Assembly: GCA_001898965.1 (NCBI GenBank)
Contig: MKVW01000009.1
Location: 1,362,177-1,426,176 of the forward strand
Origin: Rhizobiales bacterium 62-17
GTDB lineage: Bacteria; Pseudomonadota; Alphaproteobacteria; Rhizobiales; Beijerinckiaceae
Reading direction: 5' to 3'
DNA length: 64,000 nucleotides
Shown: positions 1-8,781 of the stretch, piece by piece
How the letters are laid out: the number at the start of each line of letters is the position of its first letter
Position numbering within the stretch: the first letter of the stretch is position 1
Translations under genes and position numbers: made by a program
The notes under the pieces: generated by a model
Seen by the model: the letters and a program-made list of their open reading frames with translations, nothing else
What the model was told of the DNA's origin: nothing
Database searches by the model: none

Positions 1-1279
1 TGAAGGCGACGAGTACATTGTGCTGCGCCAGGAGCAGTGCGCCAACGAAGCCGCAGATCGAGCCCTTCAACTTGTCGTCGAGCAACGCCACCATGTGGCG
101 CAGGCCGAACGGCATCGTATTGCTGATATCGGCGAATTCGACACCGATCATCAGGCCGCGTCCGCGCACGTCCTTGATCAAGGTCGGATATTTGGCTTTC
201 AACTCGTTGAGCCGGGCGATCAGATAATTGCCCTGCGCTGCGGCATTTTCCATCAGGCCTTCGTCATAGATGATGTTGAGGCCTTCGATAGAGGTGACGC
301 AGGCTTCGCCGATGCCACCGAATGTCGCTGGCGCATGCACCAGGGCTTTCTTGGGCTGGCCATAGGCTTTCATGAACACGTCGCGACGCGCGATCATCGC
401 CGCCATGGCGCATTTCGAACCGCCGAGCGACTTCGCCAGCGCCGTGATGTCGGGAATGACGCCATGGTGCTCGAAGGCGAAGAAGCGGCCGGAACGGCCC
501 ATGCCGCATTGCACTTCATCGGCGATCCACAGCACGCCGAATTCGTCGCACAGCTTGCGCACCCCCTTCCAATAGGCGGTCGGCGCTTCGACGATGCCGG
601 CACCCCCTTGAATGGTTTCAAGCACCACGGCGCCGATGCTGCGATCTTCCGCGAACAGTTTGCGCAGTGCCTCGATATCGCCGAACGGCATCCGCCGCGC
701 ATTGTCAGCGAGCTTGAATTGCGAGCGATAGAGCGCACCGTCGGTGACCGCCAGGGTGCCCTTGGTCTTGCCGTGAAACGAATTCTCGGCGTAAACGACG
801 GTCGATCGTTCCGGCCCCTGCGCCTGTTCGGCGATCTTCAACGCCGCTTCCATGGCTTCCGAACCGGAGGAGCCGAGGAAGACCATGTCGAGATCGCCGG
901 GCGCGATGGCGGCGAGGTTTTTGGCCAGCGCGCTCGCATATTGCGACATGAACGCCATGCAGATTTCCTGGCGCTGCTCGTCCTGGAACTTCTTGCGCGC
1001 TTCGATGATGCGCGGATGGTTGTGGCCGAAGCCGACCGAACCGAAGCCGCCGAAGAAGTCGAGGATCTTGCGGCCGTTGGTGTCGATGTAATGCATGCCT
1101 TCGGCGCGCTCGATCAGCACGCGATCGAAGCCGAGCAGGCGCATGAAGTGCAATTGGCCCGGATTGAGATGAGCCATCGTCAGTTTGCGCACGGTTTCGA
1201 GGTCGAGCGTCTTCGCCTGTTCGACCGAAAGCAGGTTCGGGCGCGCAGCAGTCGTATCGGTCGTCTGAGTCATCGTCAT
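1..1279 (-). CDS. Class III (ornithine/acetylornithine-type) aminotransferase, 3' end missing
   Basis: PLP-dependent fold-type I aminotransferase; about 426 residues are visible and the C-terminus runs off the left edge. Reading the minus strand gives MTMTQTTDTTAARPNLL, then LDFFGGFGSVGFGHNHP, the phosphate-binding region GSSGSEAMEAALK, the conserved PLP Asp in IADEVQCGMGRSG, and the Schiff-base Lys in ALAKSLGGSK. This order is typical of the ornithine/acetylornithine/GABA aminotransferase group. The start is ATG at 1279, with a second in-frame ATG at 1273. It follows the epimerase gene by 13 nt and the small transporter before that, so the three form an apparent operon. That context suggests amination of a sugar- or lipid-linked intermediate rather than arginine metabolism, but this is inference. 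The substrate cannot be read from the sequence. Confidence 0.9.
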   Translation of the reverse strand, partial: MTMTQTTDTTAARPNLLSVEQAKTLDLETVRKLTMAHLNPGQLHFMRLLGFDRVLIERAEGMHYIDTNGRKILDFFGGFGSVGFGHNHPRIIEARKKFQDEQRQEICMAFMSQYASALAKNLAAIAPGDLDMVFLGSSGSEAMEAALKIAEQAQGPERSTVVYAENSFHGKTKGTLAVTDGALYRSQFKLADNARRMPFGDIEALRKLFAEDRSIGAVVLETIQGGAGIVEAPTAYWKGVRKLCDEFGVLWIADEVQCGMGRSGRFFAFEHHGVIPDITALAKSLGGSKCAMAAMIARRDVFMKAYGQPKKALVHAPATFGGIGEACVTSIEGLNIIYDEGLMENAAAQGNYLIARLNELKAKYPTLIKDVRGRGLMIGVEFADISNTMPFGLRHMVALLDDKLKGSICGFVGALLLAQHNVLVAF

Positions 1280-1292
1280 TGCTTGGGCCTTG

Positions 1293-2306
1293 TTATTGGC
1301 GATGGAGGGCGACGGAGGACGATGAAGCATCCGATTTGGTGCGGCTCGTCCGATATTCGCGATAGGCAGCCTTCAGCATGTCCTCGTCGCGATAAAGTGG
1401 TTTCCAGTTGAGATCGGTCTTGGCCGCCGTCGTGTCGAGAATGCACACTTCGTCGGCGATCAGATATTGCTCGGGATCCATCAGCGGCATGTTGATGAGA
1501 TCGAGCGTGGTCAGCGTCAGTTTCACCAGCGGCGCCGGCGTCGGCAGCAGGATCGACTTGCTGCCGGCCTCGTTGATCAGGTCGCGCAGCAAGGTGCGCA
1601 CAGGCGGTGGATCGTCGGAGCCGAGATTGTAGGACTTGTTCGGAAAGCCGGCCCGCCAGGCCGCTTCCGCTGCCGAAGCGCAGTCGAACACCGAGATGAA
1701 CTGATAGGGATTGTGGCCGGAGCCGATCATCGGCACGGGCAGATTATAGTCGATCAGCTTGAACAGCTTTTCGAGAATGCCGAGCCGGCCGGGCCCGATG
1801 ATGAGGCGCGGGCGGAAAATGGAGATGTCGAAGCCGCGCGTGCGCCAGTCCGCGCACATCCATTCGGTTTCGAGCTTCGACTGGCCGTATTCGCCGAGCG
1901 GTTTCGCGGGCGCATCTTCCCGGGTCGGCACTTCATGGGTGTGGCCATAGATCATGTCGGTGGTGAAATGCACCAGCCGATGGGCATTGGCCTTGTCCAT
2001 CCAATCGAGGATATTGGCGACGCCGTGGTAATTCACCGGCCAGAAGAAATCGCGGCGCTTGGCCCGTGGCATGATCGGGCTGAGCATTTTCGCCGACAGA
2101 TTGTAGACCACGTCGTCCGGCGTGACGGCGATCCGGTCGAGGCTGGCGCGGCTCGTCACGTCGATCCGGACGAATTCGACCTGCGATGCGTGAGGCGTCT
2201 GTTTTTCCTCGATATCGGCGACGACCACCTGGCGGCCGTCCTTGACCAGATTGGCCGCCAGTTGCTGGCCGACAAATCCGTTACCGCCGATGATGATGTG
2301 TTTCAT
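1293..2306 (-). CDS. NAD-dependent epimerase/dehydratase (extended SDR)
   Basis: 337-residue extended short-chain dehydrogenase. The N-terminus MKHIIIGGNGFVGQQL is a Rossmann motif GGxGFxG for NAD(P). Further on are a VVYNLSAKM segment, an FTTDMIYGHT segment and YGQSKLETE, the YxxxK catalytic pair of sugar-nucleotide epimerases and 3-beta-HSD-like enzymes. The frame stays open upstream to 2750, but that part is a shadow of the transporter gene; ATG 2306 starts the Rossmann fold directly. It sits between a 4-TM transporter (47 nt upstream) and a class III aminotransferase (13 nt downstream), all on the minus strand. A role in making or modifying an exported sugar or lipid is plausible. The exact substrate is unknown. 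Confidence 0.88.
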   Translation of the reverse strand: MKHIIIGGNGFVGQQLAANLVKDGRQVVVADIEEKQTPHASQVEFVRIDVTSRASLDRIAVTPDDVVYNLSAKMLSPIMPRAKRRDFFWPVNYHGVANILDWMDKANAHRLVHFTTDMIYGHTHEVPTREDAPAKPLGEYGQSKLETEWMCADWRTRGFDISIFRPRLIIGPGRLGILEKLFKLIDYNLPVPMIGSGHNPYQFISVFDCASAAEAAWRAGFPNKSYNLGSDDPPPVRTLLRDLINEAGSKSILLPTPAPLVKLTLTTLDLINMPLMDPEQYLIADEVCILDTTAAKTDLNWKPLYRDEDMLKAAYREYRTSRTKSDASSSSVALHRQ

Positions 2307-2353
2307 GTTGTGTCGTGTCCCGCTTTTCCACGGCGTGATGGCAAAAAGCGTGC

Positions 2354-2734
2354 TCAGCTCATGGAGATAAGCACTGTGCCGAAACAGATCAGGGCGATGC
2401 CGGCGATGCGTAGCGCGCCGACGTTCTCGCCGAAAGCGAAATAGGCCCAGGCCGTGACGATAACATAAGCCAGGCTCAGGAACGGATAGGCGAAGGACAG
2501 CTGCACCCGCGACAGCACCACCAGATGCGAGGCCATGCTGATGACAAAGGTGCACAGCCCCAGGAACACCCAGGGGTTGAACACCACCGACAGCACCGTC
2601 CAGATCAGACCGTCCGACGAGATCGTCAGGGGGCCGTGGCGGGTCATGCCGTGCTTGAGCATGATTTGCGCCGCCGCATTGGTGGTGACGGTGAAAAGGA
2701 TCAGCAGGATCGACAGGCCGGTCGGCTGTGCCAT
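2354..2734 (-). CDS. Small 4-TM transporter, DMT/SMR type (ArnE/EamA-like)
   Basis: 126-residue, strongly hydrophobic protein with four predicted membrane segments, roughly residues 5-25, 38-60, 70-92 and 100-122. An N-terminal polar TNAAAQIMLK segment and a central SFAYPFLSLAYV match the half-length drug/metabolite transporter subgroup (SMR, ArnE/ArnF-like). Such proteins usually dimerise in the inner membrane and either export cations or flip undecaprenyl-linked sugars. It is the first gene of a three-gene minus-strand cluster with an epimerase and an aminotransferase. That makes a flippase for an amino-sugar or lipid precursor more likely than drug export, though this is inference from context. 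Confidence 0.8.
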   Translation of the reverse strand: MAQPTGLSILLILFTVTTNAAAQIMLKHGMTRHGPLTISSDGLIWTVLSVVFNPWVFLGLCTFVISMASHLVVLSRVQLSFAYPFLSLAYVIVTAWAYFAFGENVGALRIAGIALICFGTVLISMS

Positions 2735-2910
2735 GGTGAAACAGGTCCAAATCTTGGGGCGGCGGGGCGCATGGCCCGCGAGATGGCCGGCAGGCTAGGC
2801 GCCAAAAGTTAATGGGAAACGGCTCGGTCTCCCTGAAACCATTGGCTTAACCCTGGAATCTCCCTTACGGTCCTGCCAAATCTCACAACGTCGTTAAGCG
2901 GAGGCAACGG

Positions 2911-4530
2911 ATGGCTGGGAGCGGAGGGTATGACTACGTAATTGTCGGTGCGGGTTCTGCCGGGTCGATTCTCGCCAACCGCCTCACCGAAGACGGCCGC
3001 CACAGCGTTCTGATCCTCGAAGCCGGCGGCTGGGACACCGATCCGCTCATCCGTATTCCCCTCGGCCTCGGCAAGCTGCACCAGCACCGGCTGCATGATT
3101 GGGGTTATGACACCGACCCCGAGCCCAACCTGCACAATCGGCCTATCGAGGCGATGCGCGGCAAGGTTGTGGGCGGCTCGCACTCCATCAACGTCATGGC
3201 CTACACGCGCGGCGACCGGGGAGACTACGACCGCTGGGCGCGCGAGGAGGGCGCGGACGGCTGGTCCTATCGGGAGGTGCTGCCCTATTTCAAACGCAGC
3301 GAAACCTGGGAAGGCGGCGAAAACACCTGGCGCGGCGGTTCAGGCCCGCTGCACACCCAGTGGGCGCGCGCCAAGGACCCTTTGTCCGATGCCTGGATCG
3401 AGGCCGGCAAGGCCTGCGGCTTTCCGGTCAATGCCGATTTCAACGGCGCGACCAGTGAGGGCTTCGGTACGGTCCAATTCACCATCAAGGACGGCAAACG
3501 CCATTCGACGGCGCGTGCCTATCTGCATCCCGCGCGCGGCCGTAAGAATCTGACGATCGAAACCAAAGCCCAGGCGACGAAAATCCTTTTCGATGGCACG
3601 CGGGCCACGGGTCTTGAATATCGCCGCGACGGCCAGATCCATAAGGTTACGATCAACAAGGAGCTCATCCTCAGCGCCGGCACCTTCAACACGCCGCAAC
3701 TGTTGATGTTGTCGGGCGTCGGTCCGGCTGCGCATCTCAGTGAGGTCGGCGTCTCGCCGTTGATCGATCTGCCGGTTGGCACCAATTTGCAGGATCATCT
3801 GGCGGCTTGGTTTTCCTGGGCGCGCAGCGGGCCGGGGCCGTTTCATGCCCTGATGCGGGCCGATCGTATCAGCCTCGCCATGGTTCAGGCCTATCTCTTC
3901 GGCACGGGGCCGGCGACCACGGTGCCGACCAGTCTCTTTGCCTTCATCAAGAGCGACAGCGGGCTCGACTATCCCGACATCGAATACATTTTCCGCGGCA
4001 CGTCCGGCGCTGCCGATCTGTGGTTTCCTGGATTAAAGGCCGCGTTCGAGGATTCTTTCGCCATCAGGCCGACCCTTCTGCATCAAAAGAGCCGCGGTCA
4101 GGTGTTGTTGCGCTCGACCAATCCGGACGATCATCCGCGCATCAAATATAACTTCCTCAGCCATCCAGACGATCTGAAAACGATCATCAAGGGCACGCGG
4201 CATGCGCTCGATATCACGCATCAGAAAATGATGGATGCGTTCCGGGGCCGGCCGGTGGGGCCGCCGCCGGTCAACAGCGATGCCGATATCGAGGAATGGT
4301 TCCGCAAGACGGCGATCACCGTGCATCATCCCTGCTGTTCGGCGCCGATCGGTACGGTGCTCGATCCGCAGATGCGGGTGCGGGGTGCTGAGGGCCTGCG
4401 CGTGGTCGATGCGTCGGCCATGCCGAGCATCGTCGGCGCCCATATCAACGCTTGCGTGATCATGATGGCGGAACGTGCCGCTGACATGATCCTGGGCAAG
4501 CCGCTGCTGCCGGCGGCGCAGAACGCTTGA
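2911..4530 (+). CDS. GMC family FAD-dependent oxidoreductase (choline/alcohol dehydrogenase-like)
   Basis: 539 residues, the usual GMC size. The N-terminal YDYVIVGAGSAGSILANRL is the FAD-binding GxGxxG motif, followed by ILEAGG. The substrate domain fills the middle. The C-terminal signature carries the catalytic His pair region HHPCCSAPIG (His472/His473) and AHINA (His511, Asn513). The second site has His where many relatives show GNTNAP, and both Cys475 and Cys476 are unusual beside the catalytic His. GMC enzymes oxidise primary alcohols, choline or sugars at FAD. ATG 2911 is preceded by GGAGG. The gene stands alone between a minus-strand transporter and a dispersed repeat element, so the substrate is unknown. 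Confidence 0.92.
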   Translation: MAGSGGYDYVIVGAGSAGSILANRLTEDGRHSVLILEAGGWDTDPLIRIPLGLGKLHQHRLHDWGYDTDPEPNLHNRPIEAMRGKVVGGSHSINVMAYTRGDRGDYDRWAREEGADGWSYREVLPYFKRSETWEGGENTWRGGSGPLHTQWARAKDPLSDAWIEAGKACGFPVNADFNGATSEGFGTVQFTIKDGKRHSTARAYLHPARGRKNLTIETKAQATKILFDGTRATGLEYRRDGQIHKVTINKELILSAGTFNTPQLLMLSGVGPAAHLSEVGVSPLIDLPVGTNLQDHLAAWFSWARSGPGPFHALMRADRISLAMVQAYLFGTGPATTVPTSLFAFIKSDSGLDYPDIEYIFRGTSGAADLWFPGLKAAFEDSFAIRPTLLHQKSRGQVLLRSTNPDDHPRIKYNFLSHPDDLKTIIKGTRHALDITHQKMMDAFRGRPVGPPPVNSDADIEEWFRKTAITVHHPCCSAPIGTVLDPQMRVRGAEGLRVVDASAMPSIVGAHINACVIMMAERAADMILGKPLLPAAQNA

Positions 4531-4552
4531 TCGTTTGCAGGTTTCTGAAACG

Positions 4553-4711
4553 CTCGGTGTCATCCCCGACAGCCGCGTAGCGGCTGAGCGGGGATCCAGG
4601 GGCGAGCGGTAGAATGCTGCTTGGCACTGGTGAAGCGCGGTCATCACGCAACGTTTTACCATTTGCCCCAGGTTCCCGGATCACGCTGCGCGTGTCCGGG
4701 ATGACACCGAG
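4553..4711. repeat. 159-bp intergenic palindromic element with 13-bp terminal inverted repeats
   Basis: The ends are perfect inverted repeats: CTCGGTGTCATCC at 4553-4565 and GGATGACACCGAG at 4699-4711. Inside are two further hairpins. The first, 4562-4595, pairs ATCCCCG with CGGGGAT and CAGCCGC with GCGGCTG around loop GTA. The second, 4675-4700, pairs CCCGGA/CACGC with GCGTG/TCCGGG with one bulged base. It lies between the stop codons of two convergent genes, a common place for REP/MITE-like elements of Hyphomicrobiales, and may also act as a terminator for both. No coding capacity was seen. Confidence 0.75.
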
Positions 4712-4750
4712 GCTGCGGCACAGGCGGATGACGTTGAGGCGTCTGCTACG

Positions 4751-6082
4751 TTAGACCTTGGCGCCGAGCCGTTCCATCAGTTGACGCGCGGCGCGCAAGA
4801 GACGCGCCTCGCCGCGCCGGGGCCCGACGAGCTGTACGCCAACCGGCATGCCATCGACTTCAAGCAGCGGTAAGGTCACCGCCGGCACGCCGAGATAAGT
4901 CCACATCGCGTTGAAGATCGGATTGCCTGTTGCCTGAAGCCCCAGGGGGGCTGGGCCTGGTGCCGCCGGGCAGATGATCGCCGCGTAGCGATGCAGCGCC
5001 GGCGCCATGGTGGCATAGAGCACGTCGCGGGCGGTTTCCGCTTCGAGATAGGCGCGCGCGGTCACCTGTTTCCCGGCATCGAGCCTGTCGTGCATCGCGG
5101 GACTTAGCCGGTCGCCATGGCGATCGTGGATCGCGCCATACCAGGCGGCATTTTCGGCGCTTTGCACGAGATGTTGATAGGGGATGAGATTGTCGCAGTC
5201 CTTCGGCAGTTCGATCGTCTCGCAGGCGGCGCCCAGTTCGCGCACCAATTCATCGAAAGCCGCATGCGTGCCGGCCTCCGCATGCGCCCAGGCCGGCGTG
5301 CGCCAGAACGCGAATGAATCGCCCGACGCCGTTTCTTCGTTGAGGAAGGCCAGCAGGCGCGACGGCGCGCGGGCATAGCTGATCTCATCGCTGCGATCTT
5401 GCGCGCCGAGGCAATCGGCCGTCAGCGCTAAGTCCTGCAGGGAACGCGCGAAGATGCCGACCGTGTCGAGCGTGTGGGATTGCAGGAGCACGCCCGAACG
5501 CGAAATGAAGCCCAGTGTCGGCTTGAAGCCGAACAGGCCGCAGAAGGAAGCCGGGCGGATGACCGAGCCGGCGGTTTGCGTGCCGAGCGCCAAAGGCATC
5601 ATGCCGCAGGCCACCCCGGCCGCCGAACCGGACGACGAGCCGCCGGGCGTGCGGCCATGATCGAGCGGATTGCGCGTCGTGCCTGGCGTCAGCGAAGCCA
5701 GCTCCGTCGTCACCGTTTTGCCGAGGATGAGGGCGCCGGCGCCGCGTAGCGCCGCCACGCAGGCGGCATCCTCCTCCGGCTGGCGGCCCGCGAAAATCGG
5801 CGAGCCGAATTGGGTTGGCTGATCGGCGGTGTCGATCACATCCTTGATGCCGACGGGCACGCCGTGCAGTGGACCACCAAGGGCGCCGGCCGCCTGCTGC
5901 CGGTCGGCTTCATGTGCCTGCGCCAGCGCCCGCTCTGCATCGAGAAAGGCCCAGGCATGAATATCGCCGTCCAACGCTTCGATCCGGTCGAGACAGGCGC
6001 GCGTCAGCGCATAGGCGCTGAGTTCGCCGGCCCGGATTTTTTGCGCGGCCGCGACGGCGGAAAGTTGGAACAGGTCGGTCAT
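4751..6082 (-). CDS. Amidase signature family hydrolase
   Basis: 443-residue amidase with the Ser-cisSer-Lys machinery of the family. Catalytic Lys80 lies in VPVGIKDVID, the Gly/Ser-rich signature TPGGSSSGSAAG spans about 146-156, and the acyl-enzyme nucleophile is Ser173 in TQTAGSVIRPAS. Family members hydrolyse amides to carboxylate and ammonia (indoleacetamide, nicotinamide, Glu-tRNA transamidation). The gene is monocistronic here, without gatB or gatC, so a catabolic amidase is more likely than a GatA subunit. Start ATG 6082 gives MTDLFQLSAVAAAQKIRAGELS, the usual N-terminal helix. The natural amide cannot be named. Confidence 0.9.
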   Translation of the reverse strand: MTDLFQLSAVAAAQKIRAGELSAYALTRACLDRIEALDGDIHAWAFLDAERALAQAHEADRQQAAGALGGPLHGVPVGIKDVIDTADQPTQFGSPIFAGRQPEEDAACVAALRGAGALILGKTVTTELASLTPGTTRNPLDHGRTPGGSSSGSAAGVACGMMPLALGTQTAGSVIRPASFCGLFGFKPTLGFISRSGVLLQSHTLDTVGIFARSLQDLALTADCLGAQDRSDEISYARAPSRLLAFLNEETASGDSFAFWRTPAWAHAEAGTHAAFDELVRELGAACETIELPKDCDNLIPYQHLVQSAENAAWYGAIHDRHGDRLSPAMHDRLDAGKQVTARAYLEAETARDVLYATMAPALHRYAAIICPAAPGPAPLGLQATGNPIFNAMWTYLGVPAVTLPLLEVDGMPVGVQLVGPRRGEARLLRAARQLMERLGAKV

Positions 6083-6216
6083 GGAGATCCCGATGGCAGG
6101 AAGCGTCGTCGGTAAAATCTAGCGGCAAAGTGGAGGCTGTCCAGTGCTCAGAGCGCTGGCGCTACACGCGTGCGTCCAGTAGATTGTCGTGCTTGTTTTG
6201 ACGAGGAACCCCCTTC

Positions 6217-6732
6217 ATGGCGATCTCTATGTATAAGGCGTCGGTGCCGATTTTCGTGCAGTTTCTCACCGCGCTTTCCAACGTACTCGACAAGGCCGAT
6301 TCCCATATTGAGACCAAGAAGCTCGATCCGGTCTACTTCCTGAATATGCGCATGTATCCGGACATGTTTCCCTTCGTCCGCCAGGTGCGCGCGGTGACGG
6401 ATCATGCCGTGTCGGCATGCAGCCGTCTGGCTGGCATTGAGCCGGTCAAATTCGACGGCAATGAAAATTCGATCGCCGATCTCAAGGTGCGGATCGGCAA
6501 GACCATCGACTTCATCAAGGCGATCAAGCCGGAGCAGATCGACGGGACGGAAGACAAGGAAATCGTCATCGCTTTCCCGAGCGGCGAGCGCAAGTTCACC
6601 GGCCAGTCGCTGCTGTTGAATTTCAGCCTGCCGAACTTCTATTTCCACACGACCACTGCTTACGATCTCCTGCGCAAGAACGGGGTCGACATCGGCAAGC
6701 GCGACTTCATGGGCGTGCCGTCGCAGCTTTGA
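6217..6732 (+). CDS. DUF1993 family protein (DinB-like helical bundle)
   Basis: 171 residues. The sequence MAISMYKASVPIFVQFLTALSNVLDKA and the ending FYFHTTTAYDLLRKNGVDIGKRDFMG match the DUF1993 family, distantly related to DinB four-helix bundles. The conserved late His (FHTTTAYDLLR) is seen, while the full metal triad of true DinB enzymes is not obvious. ATG 6217 follows a GAGGAA ribosome site. No function is established for the family. It stands alone, convergent with the stress-protein gene and separated from it by a strong hairpin. Confidence 0.82.
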   Translation: MAISMYKASVPIFVQFLTALSNVLDKADSHIETKKLDPVYFLNMRMYPDMFPFVRQVRAVTDHAVSACSRLAGIEPVKFDGNENSIADLKVRIGKTIDFIKAIKPEQIDGTEDKEIVIAFPSGERKFTGQSLLLNFSLPNFYFHTTTAYDLLRKNGVDIGKRDFMGVPSQL

Positions 6733-6744
6733 ACAATGATTTAA

Positions 6745-6782
6745 AAAACCGCATGTTGCGCCGGACATATCCGGCGCAACAT
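6745..6782 (-). terminator. Intrinsic terminator of the universal stress protein gene
   Basis: A perfect 13-bp stem, 6753-6765 against 6770-6782, with loop CATA. On the minus strand it is followed by GCGG and a T6 tract, and it starts 9 nt after the stress-protein stop codon. On the plus strand there is no T tract, so it mainly serves the minus-strand gene, though it may also stop DUF1993 transcripts. Confidence 0.88.
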
Positions 6783-6790
6783 TGGCTCTT

Positions 6791-7612
6791 CTAGCGAGCC
6801 ATGAAGATCGGCAGCGTCATCGATTTGAGGATGTCGCGGGTCGTGCCGCCAAAGAAGAACTGGCGCATGCGCGAATGGCCATAGCCGCCCATCACCAGCA
6901 GGTCCGCGCCGGAATCGGCGGCATAGGACAGGAGCGCGGAAGAGACATCGCTCGCCGCCGGCAGCATGCGCAACTCGGCATTGATGCCATGGCGGGCGAG
7001 ATGCCGGCTGATGTTATAGCCCGGCAGCTCTTCCGGCGGCGTGCCTTCCGGCGTGATCCGCACCAGCTCGACCTTGCCGGCCCGGCGCAGCAGCGGCAGC
7101 GCATCGTTCAAGGCGCGCGCCGCCACGGCGCTGCCGTCCCAGGCGACGAGGATATGTCCGAACTTCGCCGGCTGCTTCTGGATGAACGGGACGATGATGA
7201 CGGGCCGGCCGGAGTCGAACAGAGTGACGTTGATCAGGCTGTCGTCGCTGCTGGAATCAGGTCCGGCCTGTGCCGTGATCGCCAGATCGAAATGGCGGGC
7301 GAGGCCGCCGACCTCCGATTGCGCCAGGCCGCTGATGCCATCGACACTGACCATCTGCGTCTGCACATTGGCGGGCGCCTCGGCCGCGATCTTGTCGTAG
7401 GCCTGTTTCGCGTCGGTCTTGGCCTCCTCGGCGATCATCGCGATCAGCTCATAGGGATAGTCGCCACCAGCGCTCATCGGCGTGATCAATTGCGCCGGCA
7501 CCGCGGCGATCGACAGATGCGCGCCGAGCTGCGAGGCGAAGGACAGCGCATAATCCTTTGCCGCTTGCGGCGCGCCCGTTTCCAGAACGAGCAGCACATC
7601 CTTGATCGACAT
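6791..7612 (-). CDS. Universal stress protein, tandem UspA domains
   Basis: 273 residues made of two UspA-like domains, about 1-140 and 150-273. The first is degenerate. The second carries the ATP-binding pattern with VAWDGS near its start and GGYGHSRMRQFFFGGTTRDIL near the C-terminus (G-2x-G-9x-G-T). Tandem Usps usually bind ATP and are induced by starvation or energy stress. The gene is monocistronic, ends in a strong intrinsic terminator, and lies divergent from a 2-hydroxyacid dehydrogenase gene 224 nt away. No FNR- or RegA-like site was evident to me in that gap. Confidence 0.9.
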   Translation of the reverse strand: MSIKDVLLVLETGAPQAAKDYALSFASQLGAHLSIAAVPAQLITPMSAGGDYPYELIAMIAEEAKTDAKQAYDKIAAEAPANVQTQMVSVDGISGLAQSEVGGLARHFDLAITAQAGPDSSSDDSLINVTLFDSGRPVIIVPFIQKQPAKFGHILVAWDGSAVAARALNDALPLLRRAGKVELVRITPEGTPPEELPGYNISRHLARHGINAELRMLPAASDVSSALLSYAADSGADLLVMGGYGHSRMRQFFFGGTTRDILKSMTLPIFMAR

Positions 7613-7836
7613 TTTCGCCTCCGGGTTTTGTCTTCGCGCGGATCATTCGCGTCAGTGTCTTAGTCTTGCAGACCGGATGGAAGAAGGAAATCATAATTGC
7701 AACGCAGGCGTGCGGCATCGGGTTCCAGGGTAGGTTGAAAGGGCATGGACAGTCGGCCGCAAGGCTGGCATTGCTCCTTCCAAAGATATTGCCAAGGGTC
7801 TTGCTAAAAGTCCTGCGAAAGGTCTGGGGAGTTTTC

Positions 7837-8775
7837 ATGAAAATTGTCGTTTTCACGCCCAACGATATTATCCGGCGGCGCTTGACCGATATGCTGGGTG
7901 CGGACGCCGTCGTGGCGGCAGACGACGCCGCGGTCTGTGCTGAACTGGCGGACGCGGATGCTCTGATCATCACCGTCTTCGATTATTCCGAAGCCATCGG
8001 CCGCGCGGCCACGCAATCCCAGACCTTGCGGTGGGTGCAGCTTCTCTCTGCCGGCTTCGATCGCGTGGAAAGGCATGGCGTGCGCCAAGGCGTGCAGGTG
8101 ACCAATGCCGGCGATGCGCTGACCCCCTCCGTCGCCACCCATGCCGTATCCCTGGCGCTGGCCCTGCAACGCGATGTGCCGGCCATGGTGCGGGCGCAGG
8201 ATCTGGGTCAATGGCGCAAGGGCGCCGGTGCGCGCTTGGTGACCCCTGCGGAATCCACATGCCTGATCATCGGTTTCGGCAGTATCGGCCAGGAGATCGG
8301 CCGCCTGATGCACGCCTTCGGCGCTCGCATCGTCGGCCTGTCGCGCACGGCCCGGCCCAGCGCCTTTGCCGAAACGGCAACGATCGATCGTCTGGATGAG
8401 TTTTTGCCCCAGGCCGATACGATCATGGTCGCGGCACCGCTCGATGCGAAGACGCGCGGCCTCATCGGCCGGTCGCAATTGGCGCTGTGCAAGAAGACGG
8501 CTTTGATCGTCAACATCGCACGCGGCGGCATCATCGATACGGAAGCACTGGCCGATGCGCTGGAAGGCGGCGTCATCGGCGGTGCCGGGCTCGATGTCAC
8601 CGATCCCGAGCCCTTGCCCGATGGCCACAGGCTTTGGCGCGCGCCCAATCTGTTGATCACGCCGCATGTGGCGGCCGCCTGCGGCCCGTTGCTCTATCGG
8701 CGCATCGCCGAGAAAGCCTGCGCCAATGCGGAACGGTTCCTGCGCGGCGAGCCGCTGCACTACGTCGTCATGTAG
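7837..8775 (+). CDS. D-isomer-specific 2-hydroxyacid dehydrogenase
   Basis: 312-residue NAD(P)-dependent enzyme. The Rossmann motif G146-F-G-S-I-G151 is followed by the three catalytic residues of the family: Arg229 (NIARGGI), Glu258 (DPEPLP) and His277 (ITPHVA). The family interconverts 2-keto acids and D-2-hydroxy acids (glyoxylate/hydroxypyruvate, phosphoglycerate). It lacks the ACT domain of SerA, so a glyoxylate/hydroxypyruvate-type reductase is more likely. ATG 7837, preceded by GGGGAG, gives MKIVVFTP; the frame is open upstream to 7666 but without a good start. It runs convergently into the second GMC gene with only 6 nt between stop codons. Confidence 0.9.
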   Translation: MKIVVFTPNDIIRRRLTDMLGADAVVAADDAAVCAELADADALIITVFDYSEAIGRAATQSQTLRWVQLLSAGFDRVERHGVRQGVQVTNAGDALTPSVATHAVSLALALQRDVPAMVRAQDLGQWRKGAGARLVTPAESTCLIIGFGSIGQEIGRLMHAFGARIVGLSRTARPSAFAETATIDRLDEFLPQADTIMVAAPLDAKTRGLIGRSQLALCKKTALIVNIARGGIIDTEALADALEGGVIGGAGLDVTDPEPLPDGHRLWRAPNLLITPHVAAACGPLLYRRIAEKACANAERFLRGEPLHYVVM

Positions 8776-8781
8776 AGCGAT

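Noticed and set aside
20-1411. Long open frame of 463 codons on the plus strand
   Set aside because: It is antisense to the class III aminotransferase, has no family motif, and reflects GC-rich third-position bias.
2307-2750. N-terminal extension of the epimerase frame
   Set aside because: It overlaps the 4-TM transporter in another frame, and the Rossmann motif starts at ATG 2306.
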